This document shows positions 11,001-22,600 of a DNA stretch of 64,000 nt, piece after piece. The stretch comes from Plasmopara viticola. Taxonomy: Eukaryota; Oomycota; Peronosporomycetes; Peronosporales; Peronosporaceae. The DNA lies in assembly GCA_001695595.3 (NCBI GenBank), contig MBPM02000005.1, positions 1,426,001-1,490,000 of the forward strand, in the 5' to 3' direction. The notes beneath the pieces were generated by a model. That model had not been told where the DNA came from, did no database searches, and was given only the letters and a program-made list of their open reading frames with translations. Positions within the stretch are counted from its first letter, which is position 1; the number at the start of each line of letters is the position of its first letter. The translations under genes were made by a program, and so were the position numbers.

Positions 11001-13861
11001 ATTCCTCAGTCTGGCTAAGCATCAAGTATACATCTCATCTAAGTATTTTGTTCATAGAGAATGTACGAAATCGCTTAAATTATCGGAAGCTCGGAGCCAA
11101 GGCGCAATGTACCCTGCCTTGGTGGCTGATACTTACACAGAAAAGTTTGTGTCTTTCAAAGAACCACCTCTGAGATCTGATTCGAGTTTGAATTTGCCGA
11201 AACCTCACTCAGTAGCTTTGAGCTTTTTACAGGCTCAACAGTTTTGACACCTGTGGCAACTTCATCTATTGAGTGCTCTTTCCGCGACACAATGGTGTCA
11301 ATTACCCTATCAATAAGGTCTCTTTGTCAACTACGGGGTCCCTTCAAAATTCTAAAGACTAATCCTTTTTGCTTCCTCATCCATTTCTTACGGAGCTGTT
11401 ACCTTTATTCGAAATTTTGTTGCACAAAGTTGGTAGTTCACTCGCAAAGCTATGTTTTCTGCTATTGTTGGCGTCTCTGGCAACCCGTGCTGCAAGCAGA
11501 ACGTATCACCTACAAGTGAAGCAAGCTGTACCTCATCATATGTATCTCGAATGCGTAACCACCCGGGCTTCCTTCCAAACATTTTCTACGCACAGAAAAA
11601 AATGACTAACCAAAGCCGTATAGCTAAAAGCAATATTTTTTGCAGCGAGCCTACAATTCTCCAGCGCTGCCTGTGAAAATATGGCGTGAACTTCGCAAAT
11701 ATGTCTATGATTTAGAAGCAATGACTGCTTCCAGAATTGAGCTGATCAAATTCATCTAGTACAACTACTAAAGGTTACGCTATATCTATACATATTGTTC
11801 TGTATCATGACACGAGTAATTATGCCGGTTGCAAGCAATCAGTGGCAAGGTAAGGCCATCGGCCGAATGCTCAAAGTCGCTATGCGCTGGGGGAAGACAC
11901 TGTGATAAATTCAGAGATCAAAACGGCTCGGTGTGTAATTTCAGTAAGTTACTTCCCAAAACGTACCAGTCAAAAGTGTAGGCTGATCCATTATTGAGTA
12001 GAATTCTTTGTAAAGCTAAGATGACTGTACTTATACCTGACACCCGCCTCGTATTTGGCTCGAATTTAGGTAGCAAACGTGATCAAATTGCTCTGCACGA
12101 TGAGGTGCATCATCAATGGACTTGAGGTTACCCAACAAAGCATCCACTTCTTTAGCTGTGGTAAAAGAGGACACATAATCTGATTCGGTCTTAAAAAAAG
12201 GTCCTTAGTCTTCATCAATGCCATTCAAGAGTTGTTGGTGGACTTTACAGCCGGTAGACTGCTTGTCACTAATAGAAATGGGGCAGCTTGAAAGGTAAGA
12301 GCGAAGCTCTCAAGGTGAGTGTGTGGCTTATATACAAAACACGACCTCGATATTGAGAGCTTGACAGCTTCGAAGAAGAAATTATAGCCGGCGGACTTCT
12401 TGCTTTGCTCACGAATGAACAACCTATTTCAAGAGTTGACGATATTCGGCGCGTCGTAATCATTCTTGCGCCAGAGAAAAATGCCGTACCATTACGCGTT
12501 TCAGTTAATTAAACCAGTACGTACTGTATCCATCGTTTGAGGTCATCAGAGGCTAACACGTCTTTCGAGCAGTGCGAGCTGCTCGTTTGACTGCAAAGAA
12601 TAAGGGGCTTGCAAGGACTCATGTAGTCAGTCTACCCTTTCGGGCGTTAGGTTTAATGTGGAGTATTAGTTTGCACATAGAGAAGTCGAGCGAAAAAATG
12701 CGGTGAGGGAACGTTCACTGTTTCCGGTTCCAAGGATTTGACATTCAAACTAAATTGCGCTTTTTGCATATACTGATTACTTTAACACACTGAGTGCCGC
12801 TTTTACCCTCGTGTACTCATATTAATCAAACCTACTATTCAGGTAATCCCTTATAAAATGAATCCTCATACCAAGCTTTCGGTATTAATACGGAAAAAGT
12901 GCCTGACATGCACCAGAAGCCCCCATTCTCTTAAGACTCCTTCAAAAAGAAAGCCAACTTTTGCCACGAAAGCTCGGATATATGTAACAGCTCATTACAG
13001 CAACGTTGGTGACATCGCTTACGTGGACAAGTCCTTTCCGTGGATAACGCTACGGTATTTCTTGTCTTTACAGGACACGGTCGATGAGTTTCGCGATAAG
13101 ATCATCATTATTTAAGGTGGGTCCCCAATTTAGCTATTTAGACAACATCACATGGTAGTTTATACGTTCCCTTGCAGCCTTAGAAGGCGAAGAATCAGCC
13201 GAGTTTCCACCAGAGTGCTCAAAGCACTCCTTATCGCCTCTATCACTTAAGTTGGAGGTGTCTGTGGATATTCGGTGAGGAAATCAAAACAGACGCGTTT
13301 TCCATCGTGGCGGCGTTAAAAGTTTCTTCAAATCTTTTTTGCCGGAAAAACCGCTTTGGCGAGAACTCCACTTTTGCCTCGTCGCCTGAGGCGCCAAGGT
13401 AGACGCAGCCCAATATCTGAAGCAACCTTCATGGTGTGTCGCTTTGTCAGCGGTAGATCAACCGGTGGACTGGCAGCATTCTTTGCCGTATGTTTGGTCA
13501 TCGTTTTGATTAAAGTTAAGCCTTTGCATAACTCGTGATTGATACTCGACTTTTTACATGATGATGTGTAATCCAAGCTTTGTCCAAATGATGCGATCTT
13601 CGTGCAAGATAAGAAAAGGAGAGGGGCAACAAGCCGAGTATACTTCCACACTCAAAGGTGGCGAGGACCTTAACTCTTTTAAATTTGTGTGAAAATTAAA
13701 ATTATACATGTGCGTGTTCTAAGCCACTTCTTGGCAATGCAAACCAGCTCTTGGAACATATACCCAATAAGTCGCTTCACCATCATCAAAAGAGCATCTG
13801 ATATATATTTGAAGTAGAAGAATTGCTGTACACAAATAGCACAAATTTTAAACTATCAAAG
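5091..13861. other. Long gene-poor stretch
   Basis: I see no gene I can support in about 8.8 kb. The longest ATG-initiated ORFs (for example 8000-8284 minus, 94 codons, and 12858-13115 plus, 85 codons) have no signal peptide, domain or paralogue that I recognise. A GC-richer patch at 13330-13460 is open in two minus frames and may be a worn coding remnant. Most of the stretch is AT-rich DNA with frequent stops, as expected of decayed transposons. Confidence 0.45.
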
Positions 13862-13871
13862 CCGATATCGG
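13862..13871 (+). promoter_or_regulatory. Conserved palindromic motif upstream of 16-Cys gene copy 2
   Basis: The perfect palindrome ccgatatcgg starts 65 bases before the ATG at 13927. It matches, in sequence and exact spacing, the motif before copy 1 (one base different). Confidence 0.5.
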
Positions 13872-13884
13872 TTTCTATAGAATC

Positions 13885-13894
13885 GCTCCAATTT
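13885..13894 (+). promoter_or_regulatory. Inr-like element of 16-Cys gene copy 2
   Basis: The bases gctccaattt match the 3' half of the oomycete Inr/FPR consensus (YYNCAWTTT). They end 32 bases before the ATG, a plausible transcription start. The upstream half of the consensus is not matched. Confidence 0.35.
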
Positions 13895-13926
13895 GCTACA
13901 ACTTAATTAGTCAGTACGCACTCAAG

Positions 13927-14490
13927 ATGCAAATACTCGCCATCGTCGCAGTAGCATCGAGTTTAGCGGCGACGCAGTTAGCTGCATCAAAGAATGAAGC
14001 AAACGTCTGTCGGGTTCCCGTCACCCCGCCCTATGTCAAGTCCTTTGTTCACGTCGTAGCAGATGGGGACGAGTGCGACTATTTTGACAAAACTCTTCCC
14101 ATGTGCGCTGGCAAAAATCATGTCTGCAGAATGGAATCTGGCCAGGAAATGTTTGCCAAAGCTCCATCTTGTTTGATATATGATCCTCCTACGATGCAAG
14201 ATAATCCATTTCTGATCGAGGAGACGGCTGTTGCGCCTTGGGAAAAATGCGACCCGGTAGCGGAGCTCAACAGGAAGATTGGCGATCCGCCAGTTTGCAA
14301 GAGGGGATTTTCGTGTCTCTGTTTGAAAGGAGCAGGTGAAGACTGCGTTTGTGCACCGCCTGATGCAGTGGACGATGCCAACGGAGCCACGTGTTGTTTT
14401 GAAGGCTCCGCATCGTGTCCTGAGGACAAGTACTGCCATTATCTTCAGCAAGGTGGAGTGGAGTGTGGACAGAAACCTTATTTTTCGTGA
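13927..14490 (+). CDS. Secreted 16-cysteine protein, copy 2
   Basis: This is an intronless 187-residue protein of the same length as copy 1, about 80% identical by eye. The signal peptide covers roughly residues 1-20 (MQILAIVAVASSLAATQLAA). All 16 cysteines are conserved in position. The region of most change is the first 25 mature residues and the stretch before the CC pair, while the QDNPFLIEETAVAPW block and the closing CHYLQQGGVECGQKPYFS are unchanged. This pattern fits selection to keep a folded extracellular protein. Tail-to-tail with the peroxidase-like gene at 14770-15537, it forms the mirror image of cassette 1. Family and function are not recognised. Confidence 0.9.
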   Translation: MQILAIVAVASSLAATQLAASKNEANVCRVPVTPPYVKSFVHVVADGDECDYFDKTLPMCAGKNHVCRMESGQEMFAKAPSCLIYDPPTMQDNPFLIEETAVAPWEKCDPVAELNRKIGDPPVCKRGFSCLCLKGAGEDCVCAPPDAVDDANGATCCFEGSASCPEDKYCHYLQQGGVECGQKPYFS

Positions 14491-14769
14491 GAGTGGAGTT
14501 TGTCGACATCAGCGATAAATGCTGTGCGCCCTTAAGTTGCCCTTGTGAATAATCGAGGACACAAAGTGATGCTGCTAGAAGTAAAGGAAACGAGAATGAC
14601 ACGTTGTTAGGGTAGCATTAGCGGTAACGCAACTGTATTTTTACGTAATTGCTCCACACCACGTAGCCTTATTGTTACGGTTCTCATACTCTATTTTCGT
14701 TCTTTGAAAAAAGGGGCAATCCGTTGTTTCGTATTAACGTTTCGTTTGCAGAACAAAGTCTTATCATCA
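14491..14769. other. Convergent intergenic spacer of cassette 2
   Basis: The 279 bases between the two stop codons hold both 3' ends. I find no clear match to the 370-base spacer of cassette 1, including its hairpin, so non-coding DNA has diverged much further than the coding parts. Confidence 0.6.
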
Positions 14770-15537
14770 CTACATGAGGGCCGTAACATTGGCCACCTCG
14801 ACGAGTTTGTGGAACGTCGTGTTTAAAGCCGCGATCGTCACGGGAACCTCTGATTTCACAAAGTCGCCTGGGATCCTTTCTTCGACCATAAACGACTCTG
14901 CGTGAGCAGCCGAGATGTAGTCCGCCTTTCCAAAGACCGTCAGCAACAGAGCCGCCTGACGGAAAGCCGTCGCCTCGACCGTGACGTTAAAGTTGCACTG
15001 TGGGTTACTGGCCTTGCACATGGCCGCAAAGTCCATGCGGGCATGGGCAACGGTGGCCAGCGTGATCTTTCCATCGGCGTCCGCGCGGTCGAGAAAGTTC
15101 TGAGCGAGGGTCACGTTTACTTCGGCCGGGTCGCGACCAAAGTAGCGGTCAGCACGCGCGAACGACGCATCACGATCGCTTCGGCTGATAAAGTCGAGGT
15201 TGAAGACGTCCGGCAACCGATTGAGTTGCGCTTGCGTCCATTCCTCGGCAACGTTGTAAACATTCTTAAAGACAGCGGCCAGCGACGCTTTTTCAATATT
15301 TTTGCCATTGCGTGATAAATGGCCGTGGTTGGCGAGCGTGTTTAACCCGGGACAAGGCGAACGGTGGTATTGAGCGTTGTTGTCGACAATGCCCGAAACT
15401 TGGTTCCCACTCGGCCGGTAATAGTCCCCGACCTTGAGCTCCACAGGCATGGCCGACGATTGTTTCAGATTCATAAATCCGTGGACGCCATTGAAAGCAA
15501 CGAGCGCGATGGCAGTGGCGACGGCAGTGCGAACCAT
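14770..15537 (-). CDS. Secreted heme-thiolate peroxidase-like protein, copy 2
   Basis: This is a 255-residue protein. The frame stays open to 15822, but I start at 15537. That ATG opens into a signal peptide (MVRTAVATAIALVAFNGVHG), gives the same length as the other copies and lies 41 bases from an Inr-like element. The upstream 95 codons have no counterpart. Pro61-Cys62-Pro63 is intact and followed by a LANHGHLSRNG block. The distal motif is again Asp-Arg-Asp within RSDRDASFARADRYFG. The C-terminal VEERIP resembles the canonical ERLP motif of heme-thiolate peroxidases more closely than copy 1 does. The NPQC pair and several sequons are kept. It is the closest relative of copy 1 in the window. 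Its convergent partner is the 16-Cys gene. Confidence 0.92.
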   Translation of the reverse strand: MVRTAVATAIALVAFNGVHGFMNLKQSSAMPVELKVGDYYRPSGNQVSGIVDNNAQYHRSPCPGLNTLANHGHLSRNGKNIEKASLAAVFKNVYNVAEEWTQAQLNRLPDVFNLDFISRSDRDASFARADRYFGRDPAEVNVTLAQNFLDRADADGKITLATVAHARMDFAAMCKASNPQCNFNVTVEATAFRQAALLLTVFGKADYISAAHAESFMVEERIPGDFVKSEVPVTIAALNTTFHKLVEVANVTALM

Positions 15538-15578
15538 TCTTCGGATGGTAAATAGTACTTGCTTGACAAGGTCGAAGA

Positions 15579-15594
15579 GAATTGGCAAATAAAG
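15579..15594 (-). promoter_or_regulatory. Weak Inr-like element of peroxidase-like gene copy 2
   Basis: On the minus strand ctttatttgccaattc matches 11 of 16 positions of the oomycete Inr/FPR consensus. It ends 41 bases before the chosen ATG, which is one reason for preferring that start. Confidence 0.35.
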
Positions 15595-18440
15595 CAACCG
15601 AGCCACAGGGCCAGTCTTTCGGATTTGCGCTAGGTGCTCACAAATCGATGGGCGTAGTACATGTCTCACGAGTATAGGAGCCTTTGGCTCCATTCTACAA
15701 AGCGAGGCATTCAGGTCGATCACTTTTTTGTGCATCTTCCAAGCCGTGCCTTTTCTAAAGAGGGCAGCGCGCGTATTTTTACGTCCTAAACTTGTCATGT
15801 CTGTTACGTTAAAACATTCCACTGATTTACAGTAGGCCTACTTTGAAGCAGAAGAATGAGAAAAAAAATAATTGAACAATGTATCAAACGAGTGGTATAC
15901 AAAGTGTTCATGTTTTCGTGATGAAAGCAATCCGGTGGTCCAACAAACAAAGAATGCACCTTCAAGCAAACCGTTTGTGTGCACACCATATGGCATGCCC
16001 CGGTCATGGCTTCGAAAAATGTCATAATCATTATTTGTTCCCGTTGAGCGTGGACGGTGTTGATGAGAATGACGAGGCACCCTTGATGTGATAAGTTATT
16101 TTTTATTTCTGAACGCATACGCTGCGTACTCCTTGCAGTTGGCTACAAAGAGAACTGCAAGTCTTTTTTCTCAAATGTCATAGATCCAGCTATCATGAAT
16201 GCAATCGTTGTCTTCAACTATGTGCGGACTTGAGATAGGGAGCATAAGCTATCGCAAGTGCAACTCTTTTACCTTAGCTATCTAATCTTTAAATTGCGAG
16301 AAGCAGAATTAGATAGACCAGTGGCGTACAGGAAGTGCCAAGGCGCATTTGCATGGTCTATCGGTATTTAAAGCGGAAGAGCAAACACGTGAAGGCCTGA
16401 ATGTTTTTTTTTTGCTTTAAGAACACGCTTCAAATGACAGGTATTTCTTTTACAAGAGTGCAAAGCAATCGTGAGCTCTCGTGCTCTTCGATGTTAAGGT
16501 CAAAAATGGAACAATACTTCTTTAGATGTGTAACAAACGCAGGAATCACGCACGTAAACTGCCGGCGAGGATGGATAGGACGCTGGCTGCGCCGCAGAAG
16601 CGATTTGCATCGAGTATACTTAAAATTAGGGAGCCGTTAGTCGCTAAAGTATTCGCGTGCTCCGATTGGCTAGATAGATAGCACCGTTATAATGAGCTCT
16701 GTAAAGACTTATTGTAATACAATAAGTCTGACGCCGACAGCACCACCAAACGCCGCAACCATATCAAACGGCGTACGCTGTAGCATCACTTCTTACCTTC
16801 AACCATTAGTGTGCAACTAGCATTAAGTAGTGCCAAGTGCACGATCCTCTATTCCAAGATTAGCACAAGTCCTTGGCTACTGACGTGGCGAGAAGCGTTT
16901 AAGACGTACTAATCGTAGCGCAACGCAGTTTTAATTAAAACAAACGCAAGATCATTTTTGACGCTAATGTTAACACTATCGATTAAACCTTGGCTTCAAT
17001 TGGGTGATTTTTTATAGATACCTCTGTGTCATCGGCGAGCTTCATGTAGTGAAAAAGCTGTAGGGCCAGCGCCGCTTCCGTGTCGTCCGACGCGTTGCGA
17101 CGCTACATGGACAAGGCTGTATTGGATGCGTGAAGATGACGACATGATGGATACATGCGTGACGTTTGACGTCTAATAAACCAGCGGAATGTCCGTGCCT
17201 TCCTTTATGCCAGAGGAAGAGAATGATAAAGCACAGCGTATTGCATTTGCTGAAGCTCTGAGCACGAGATGTCTTACGGCAGGTCTAGCCCGTCAATACA
17301 CGCATAGGTGCACGCACAATACTATAGAAATTAAAGAGACGCACTTTGCCATCTCAGCTCGTCAACCCTTTTAAGCCTACAAGTGGTGGCTGACCTCTCA
17401 ACAGTCATACAAAAGGAATAATACTGCTATACTACATTGTATTGGAAATTCGCATTAAGATAAATTATACCTTTTAGTATTGTTACCGAGTTCAGTCAGA
17501 TTGCTGATGCTTTCAATCCAGCCAATCAGAAAAGCATATAGAGGGGAAGAGTGGTGATTGGCAGAATTCAAGTATGTCTAGCGGCTCTCTATATGTGCAC
17601 GATAGCGAAGATGGTAATTAGCACAGACAGTTTAACATGTGCACTAAATGTAATATGTGTCGGTACGTGTGATATAGTAAGCATCGGGCTTGGGGAATGT
17701 AATTAAGTGAGGCGATGGTAGTCTTTGAAAGACAACTGTATGAGGCATTCGGCAACCAATAGTTTACTCATTCAGTGGCAGATAGGATATTGGCGGCAAA
17801 AGTAACTCTGATGGCCTTACATTACCTCCTTCCACACAAAGCGTTCTGCCATCAAACAAATGCCTAAACAACGTTGAAAAACTATTGCATGGATGGAGCA
17901 CACCAACGAAACTGCATAACTTATTGATTGCAGCTTTTACGTTTTACCCGGAAAACCACCGATGTTACGGATAGTATTCTGAGCCCTGTTTTTTAGCCGT
18001 AATGCGAATTGGGGCTCACAATCATGGCTGATTGCATAGAGGCCTTTTACTAGCTAAACATAATCATTTCCACTGCAGCCCTAACATTGGCTGATCATGT
18101 AGCCAAATATATTGTTTTCGTGCTAGCGACGCTGCGGTCGACTACACTGATTTAGCACTAAGCCTCAAGTCATGGGAGATTTAAAAACCGTGTTCGACCC
18201 CGCAGTCGACGAGTTCCGCACTCGTTTAGTGCCATCTATTTAACGTGGTGCTTGCTCCAGTTAGCTCAGTTAGCTGGTTGCCGATGCATCGAGGATTCAT
18301 CACATGGTTAAGATGTGTCTCCAAACCATCCTCGACGTTATCATCTTGACTGTTTCTTATTCTACTTCTGCGATGCAGACAGCAACTCTGAATAATTAAA
18401 ATCGGATTTTCCTGGTGATCATAAGTGTCACTCGGGCTCA
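15595..18440. other. Non-coding stretch
   Basis: I see nothing I can support. The start of the stretch contains the open but unconserved extension upstream of peroxidase-like copy 2. The remainder is AT-rich with short ORFs in all frames. Confidence 0.5.
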
Positions 18441-18442
18441 TG

Positions 18443-19620
18443 TTACGACTTCATGAATGTAGCTACTGGCGCCTTCCAGCGGAGCTGTTTGATTATCCGG
18501 ACGTCGTCCAAACTATTGAAGCTTAAGCGCGAGATGCTCGGCAACGTCATCAAACCTAGGCAAGGCGTGACATCGCTGAAATTCGACACACACAAGCTGA
18601 TTCGGGTTCTGAGGGTGTGGCGAAGCATCGCACATTGCACCTCAGCCAGCGCTGTAAGTCTACGATGACTGTGTTTCCACGTCTCATGCTTACACCCAAG
18701 ACAAAACTCTCGACTTTAAGGCTCAGAAACTCGTTCAAGAACTTCTTTTGACCGCTTGATATTTTGCTCCGACGTGTCAGCACCAAGAAAGTTTGGACGT
18801 TAAACAATGAGCTATCAAATAACCCTTCAGACATTATTAATATGTTTCAATATTAATAAAAATGAGGGCGATAACGGTGAATTCATTGAGTACAGCTGGA
18901 TGACCGCCCGACCCATATGGCAAGGCGATGGGAAGCCTTATCAGCGCTGTCTATAAGACCCTGCTTGAAGAGAAAGCATCGATGCTAGATGCTCCCATCA
19001 CAGCGAGCGACCTGGCTGCATCCATTTGGTAGATGCGTGCTCACTCAGCTCCCGATCTCGACGGCTTTACGGCTGTCTTCCATTTTTCTGCATCTGACGT
19101 GATTCGAAAGTGCCACGAGACCGGGTACAGCTACCAGCTTGCTCGCGACGAACTTCTATCTTGTAAGCGTCAATCTGCCATCAACTTGCTAAACAAGAAG
19201 AGAGAGAGCGGAAGTTTTTAGGAGGGTGTACAACCAGCCAACAGCACTCCTAGGTGATATTTTTAAGGCTCTTATAAAGGGCCAACTTTGCGGCGTTTGA
19301 CATTTTTACCTACCCAACTTCATAAAGCATGACCAGGAGAACTACGCAAAAAGTCGATCACTTCGTCATTCCGTCCAGTTCTCGTTATTTCTTTTGAGCG
19401 ATCGTCGTCCCGCCCCGTCCCCAGGTTCTACGCAGTTTTCTCGAGTTGGAGAAGGCATCTGACTGGGTCATCTCAACCTGCTTGCTTAAATTTCTCGAAC
19501 GAATTGAGTGTGGAGGCACGCACCCATAATGTTTTTTTTCTTCTTGTTGACAAGTACTGCCGAAGGTCGAGTGCAAGGCTCAACAGAACAAAGTGTCACG
19601 ATAAGTCTAAATCAAGAAGG
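18443..19620 (+). pseudogene. Decayed non-LTR (LINE) reverse transcriptase fragment
   Basis: Plus-strand pieces in several frames read as a LINE pol protein. Near 18985-19020 there is LDAPITASDLAASI, like the segment that precedes the reverse transcriptase core. It is followed after one stop by APDLDGFTAVFHF (about 19045-19085), a worn version of the K-x-PGPDG-x-T-x-EFY motif. Next come AINLLNKKRESG (about 19175-19215) and a FRPVLVI segment near 19360, equivalent to the RPI-x-LLN motif. Multiple stops and frameshifts make it non-functional. The upstream linker (ELFDYPDVVQTIEA, near 18480-18525) is compatible with the region between endonuclease and reverse transcriptase. The catalytic YxDD motif was not found. 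Confidence 0.6.
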
Positions 19621-22600
19621 TCACGCCTCTGGTGAGCAATCATTAACTATTGGGCTTCGATAATGTCGTAATATACATCATGCTTTTTTTCAGCCAGTAC
19701 TCCACTGGCAATGAGGTCGTCAAGTTCTTTGACAAACGTTTATACGGAGTGTTGGCATAGGCGAGCACGAACAATTGCGTGATCTGTTCTCATTGCTCAG
19801 AGATTAGTATTAGAGTATTTTTCGGTATTACAGATCATTAAATACGAAAAAACCTTTTATGATAAGGCTTTATTGACAGTAACGTTATTTACCATAGTAT
19901 TCGGAATCTTTTGAAAAGAGATATTTCCGCTGCTCCCATCACGTCAATGTGACATCAATTGCTCAGCTTTAGAATGGTCAATGTGGTCCAAAAACTCAAT
20001 TGCATTGTTTGAATGCTGAGTCAGATTGCTGCTACCTTTTTTTTACCCTGATACTACATTTGCTCAAATTTACAAAGGAAGAAGTAGTCACCTCAAAGCT
20101 TGAGTATGTGTTTTCTTTTCATACTATCGTTCAGCGAATTGATAGAGTTAGACGGAGGCAGTACCTACCCAATTTTGTTTTCTAGCTGTGCTCCGACCAC
20201 GTGCTATTTACTGGTGCTTTTATCTGTAAGAAAGCTCCCACGCACCTGGTCAGCGCTAATTTTTATTAGCTTTATGTAGATTGGCGGCACCGACTATCAA
20301 TCTATACTAAGCAGCCTCCATTTTTCATAGTCGCCGCGTGGATGTGCTGAGCAATGTGTCAATGACCGATTTAGTCAGAAGATTGAAAAAGTACACACTT
20401 TTACGCGCTTATATTGCATAGAACAAGCCCCGCGATAAAGTGCACAACACTATGGGATGAGAAACGAATTCGATGAGAATAATCATCGACTGGAAGGTTA
20501 TGAAATCGCGGTGGAATCAATAACTTGTATTGCAAATTTGATTTTTTCTCAGCACCGTGTATAGCTTCTGATCTATACTATACGCGTGCATGCGGCTCTA
20601 CAGCCCACCGGAGAGCTTAAATTTCACACTGCCGTCGCCAAAGCGGTATGATATGAGCATAAAAAATGTTTTAATTAAAGAATTGAGAGCATCTTGTGTT
20701 GAAGTGAACATATTTGTACAGGATGTAGTATCGAATGATTTGCAACAGTAACCAATACGATACCTTGACAATAAAGACCTATAATAAAAGGCTTGAATAT
20801 AGACGCACTGCCTAAAGCAAGCAAAGAAAAATATCGTTTTGACGCAAAGGTTAATCAGATACTGTGCAGAAGCTTTCTTTGGTGTCATCAAATTAGTTGT
20901 ATCACCGTCTCTCCTAGCACCCATAATGTTTTTTTCGTACAAACCCGACCAAGGCTACGCGAAATCCGCAAAACCAACGCTAGACGCAAGTGCTTGGCCA
21001 ACAAATTATATGCCGCGTGGGATTTTCTCAGAGGTCATTTATTGCGTGACAGCTACGAGAGGGTCTTCATCCAAAAGAATCCATTAATCCGGTGCGATCT
21101 CGCGGCGGCAATACACGTGCAATAAGCGTCGCATTAAATTCCGTTCGAGGATTCTACTTGGCGTCGAAAGAAGTGTAAGACAAAGATGGTTTGCATTGGG
21201 ACAGAACATCCCTAGGATCTTCTAATAATACAATTAAGTCGGAGACCACTTGTTGAGGCTTGGCACACCTGCAGCGTTTGAAGCTTATTTTTTAGTGTGG
21301 GTCCCACTTTTTTGCTTGGAGACCGCGGCTTCCAAGAAAGTGCCCATTGCTTCTGTTTTCAGATCGAAATGGCCTTGTAAGCAAGCCGATATAATTTATC
21401 TCACGAGCTTTGCGAAGCTGTAGAGCCGTGTTACTCTACAATAAGCCCGTGGCCTTTACGATACTGCCTTTGCTTTGTAGCGCACTTTACATAGAAGTGC
21501 AAATGCTTCTTATGCTAGAAGAGGCCGCTCCCACTTCAGTATTGCACTTTTTCAATGAAAAGCAGTAGCTCTTGCGAGATCGAACGTACACGCTTGGTAT
21601 CCATCTCGAGCTCTATCAGGATAGGGCCTTTTCGAAGCGACCCTGGACCCTTATATACTTAAAAAGAAGCACTTTGGCTACTGACATTTTTTTCAACTGT
21701 CGGATTGTGTCCTGGTGTGAAATACCATCTCTGCGCTGAGAGATTATTTCATTGAGGTTTAAAATAGAATGGACGCTCATAACGCGCACCATAATTGGTA
21801 CTCGGTCGCTCGATGTTATAGTGAATATAATTGTCTTTGGGAACACTTTCCGCCGCCGTATTTAACTCGAACTCGGCTCGCTAACAACTTTCAAGCGCTG
21901 AAAGGCAGTCAAAATTGACTGAGGACGCCTCAGGCAAGACTCAGATGAGGCTCGGAGACCTAAAAGCTGGACCACTTCAATAAACGATTCGCATAAATTA
22001 TTGGAAGCGTCAAAATATTCTTGAGGGGTTGATGGAGTACGCCGATCCAAAAATTATGTGAAGGATTGTATTAAATGATGTTTTTTCGCGCTCGAATATC
22101 CCCTTAGCGATAGATTTTTGCATCTAGCAAAACTCTATTGCATTTACTGATAGAAAAACGATTGTCGCTCATATTCATATGAAAAATCTTTCGTTATCTT
22201 GGGCTGATCCAATAAAGTCTTCGTTTAACCGCTTCTGCAGAGAGCGCTGTACTACTAGGCTATCGCCGTTTCACCTTCGGATTTTTAACTTTTAAGTCTA
22301 TGACGAGTGCATCAACAACTCCAGTCCGCATTTGCGACAGAAAAGACATACAATCTATGTGACTCACATCAATAATTTGGCTGGTGAGTTTCTAGAAACC
22401 ACATGTAAGTGTTCGTACAAGATCTGAGTTGAGATGCATCGTACACCACTTATATAGGTCATCCAATACAGCTTCGTCGAGAAGAAAGGAGATAATTATA
22501 TCCTCAAGAGATGTTTCAATTTTGTCTCTGAGATATGGTTGGCTTTCAATTTTGGCGAATATTTGAGGTCGTAAAGGATTAGAAGCTCTGACATTGATGA

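Noticed and set aside
15538..15822. In-frame 95-codon extension of peroxidase-like copy 2
   Set aside because: It has no counterpart in copies 1 and 3, would bury the signal peptide inside the protein, and lies upstream of the Inr-like element.
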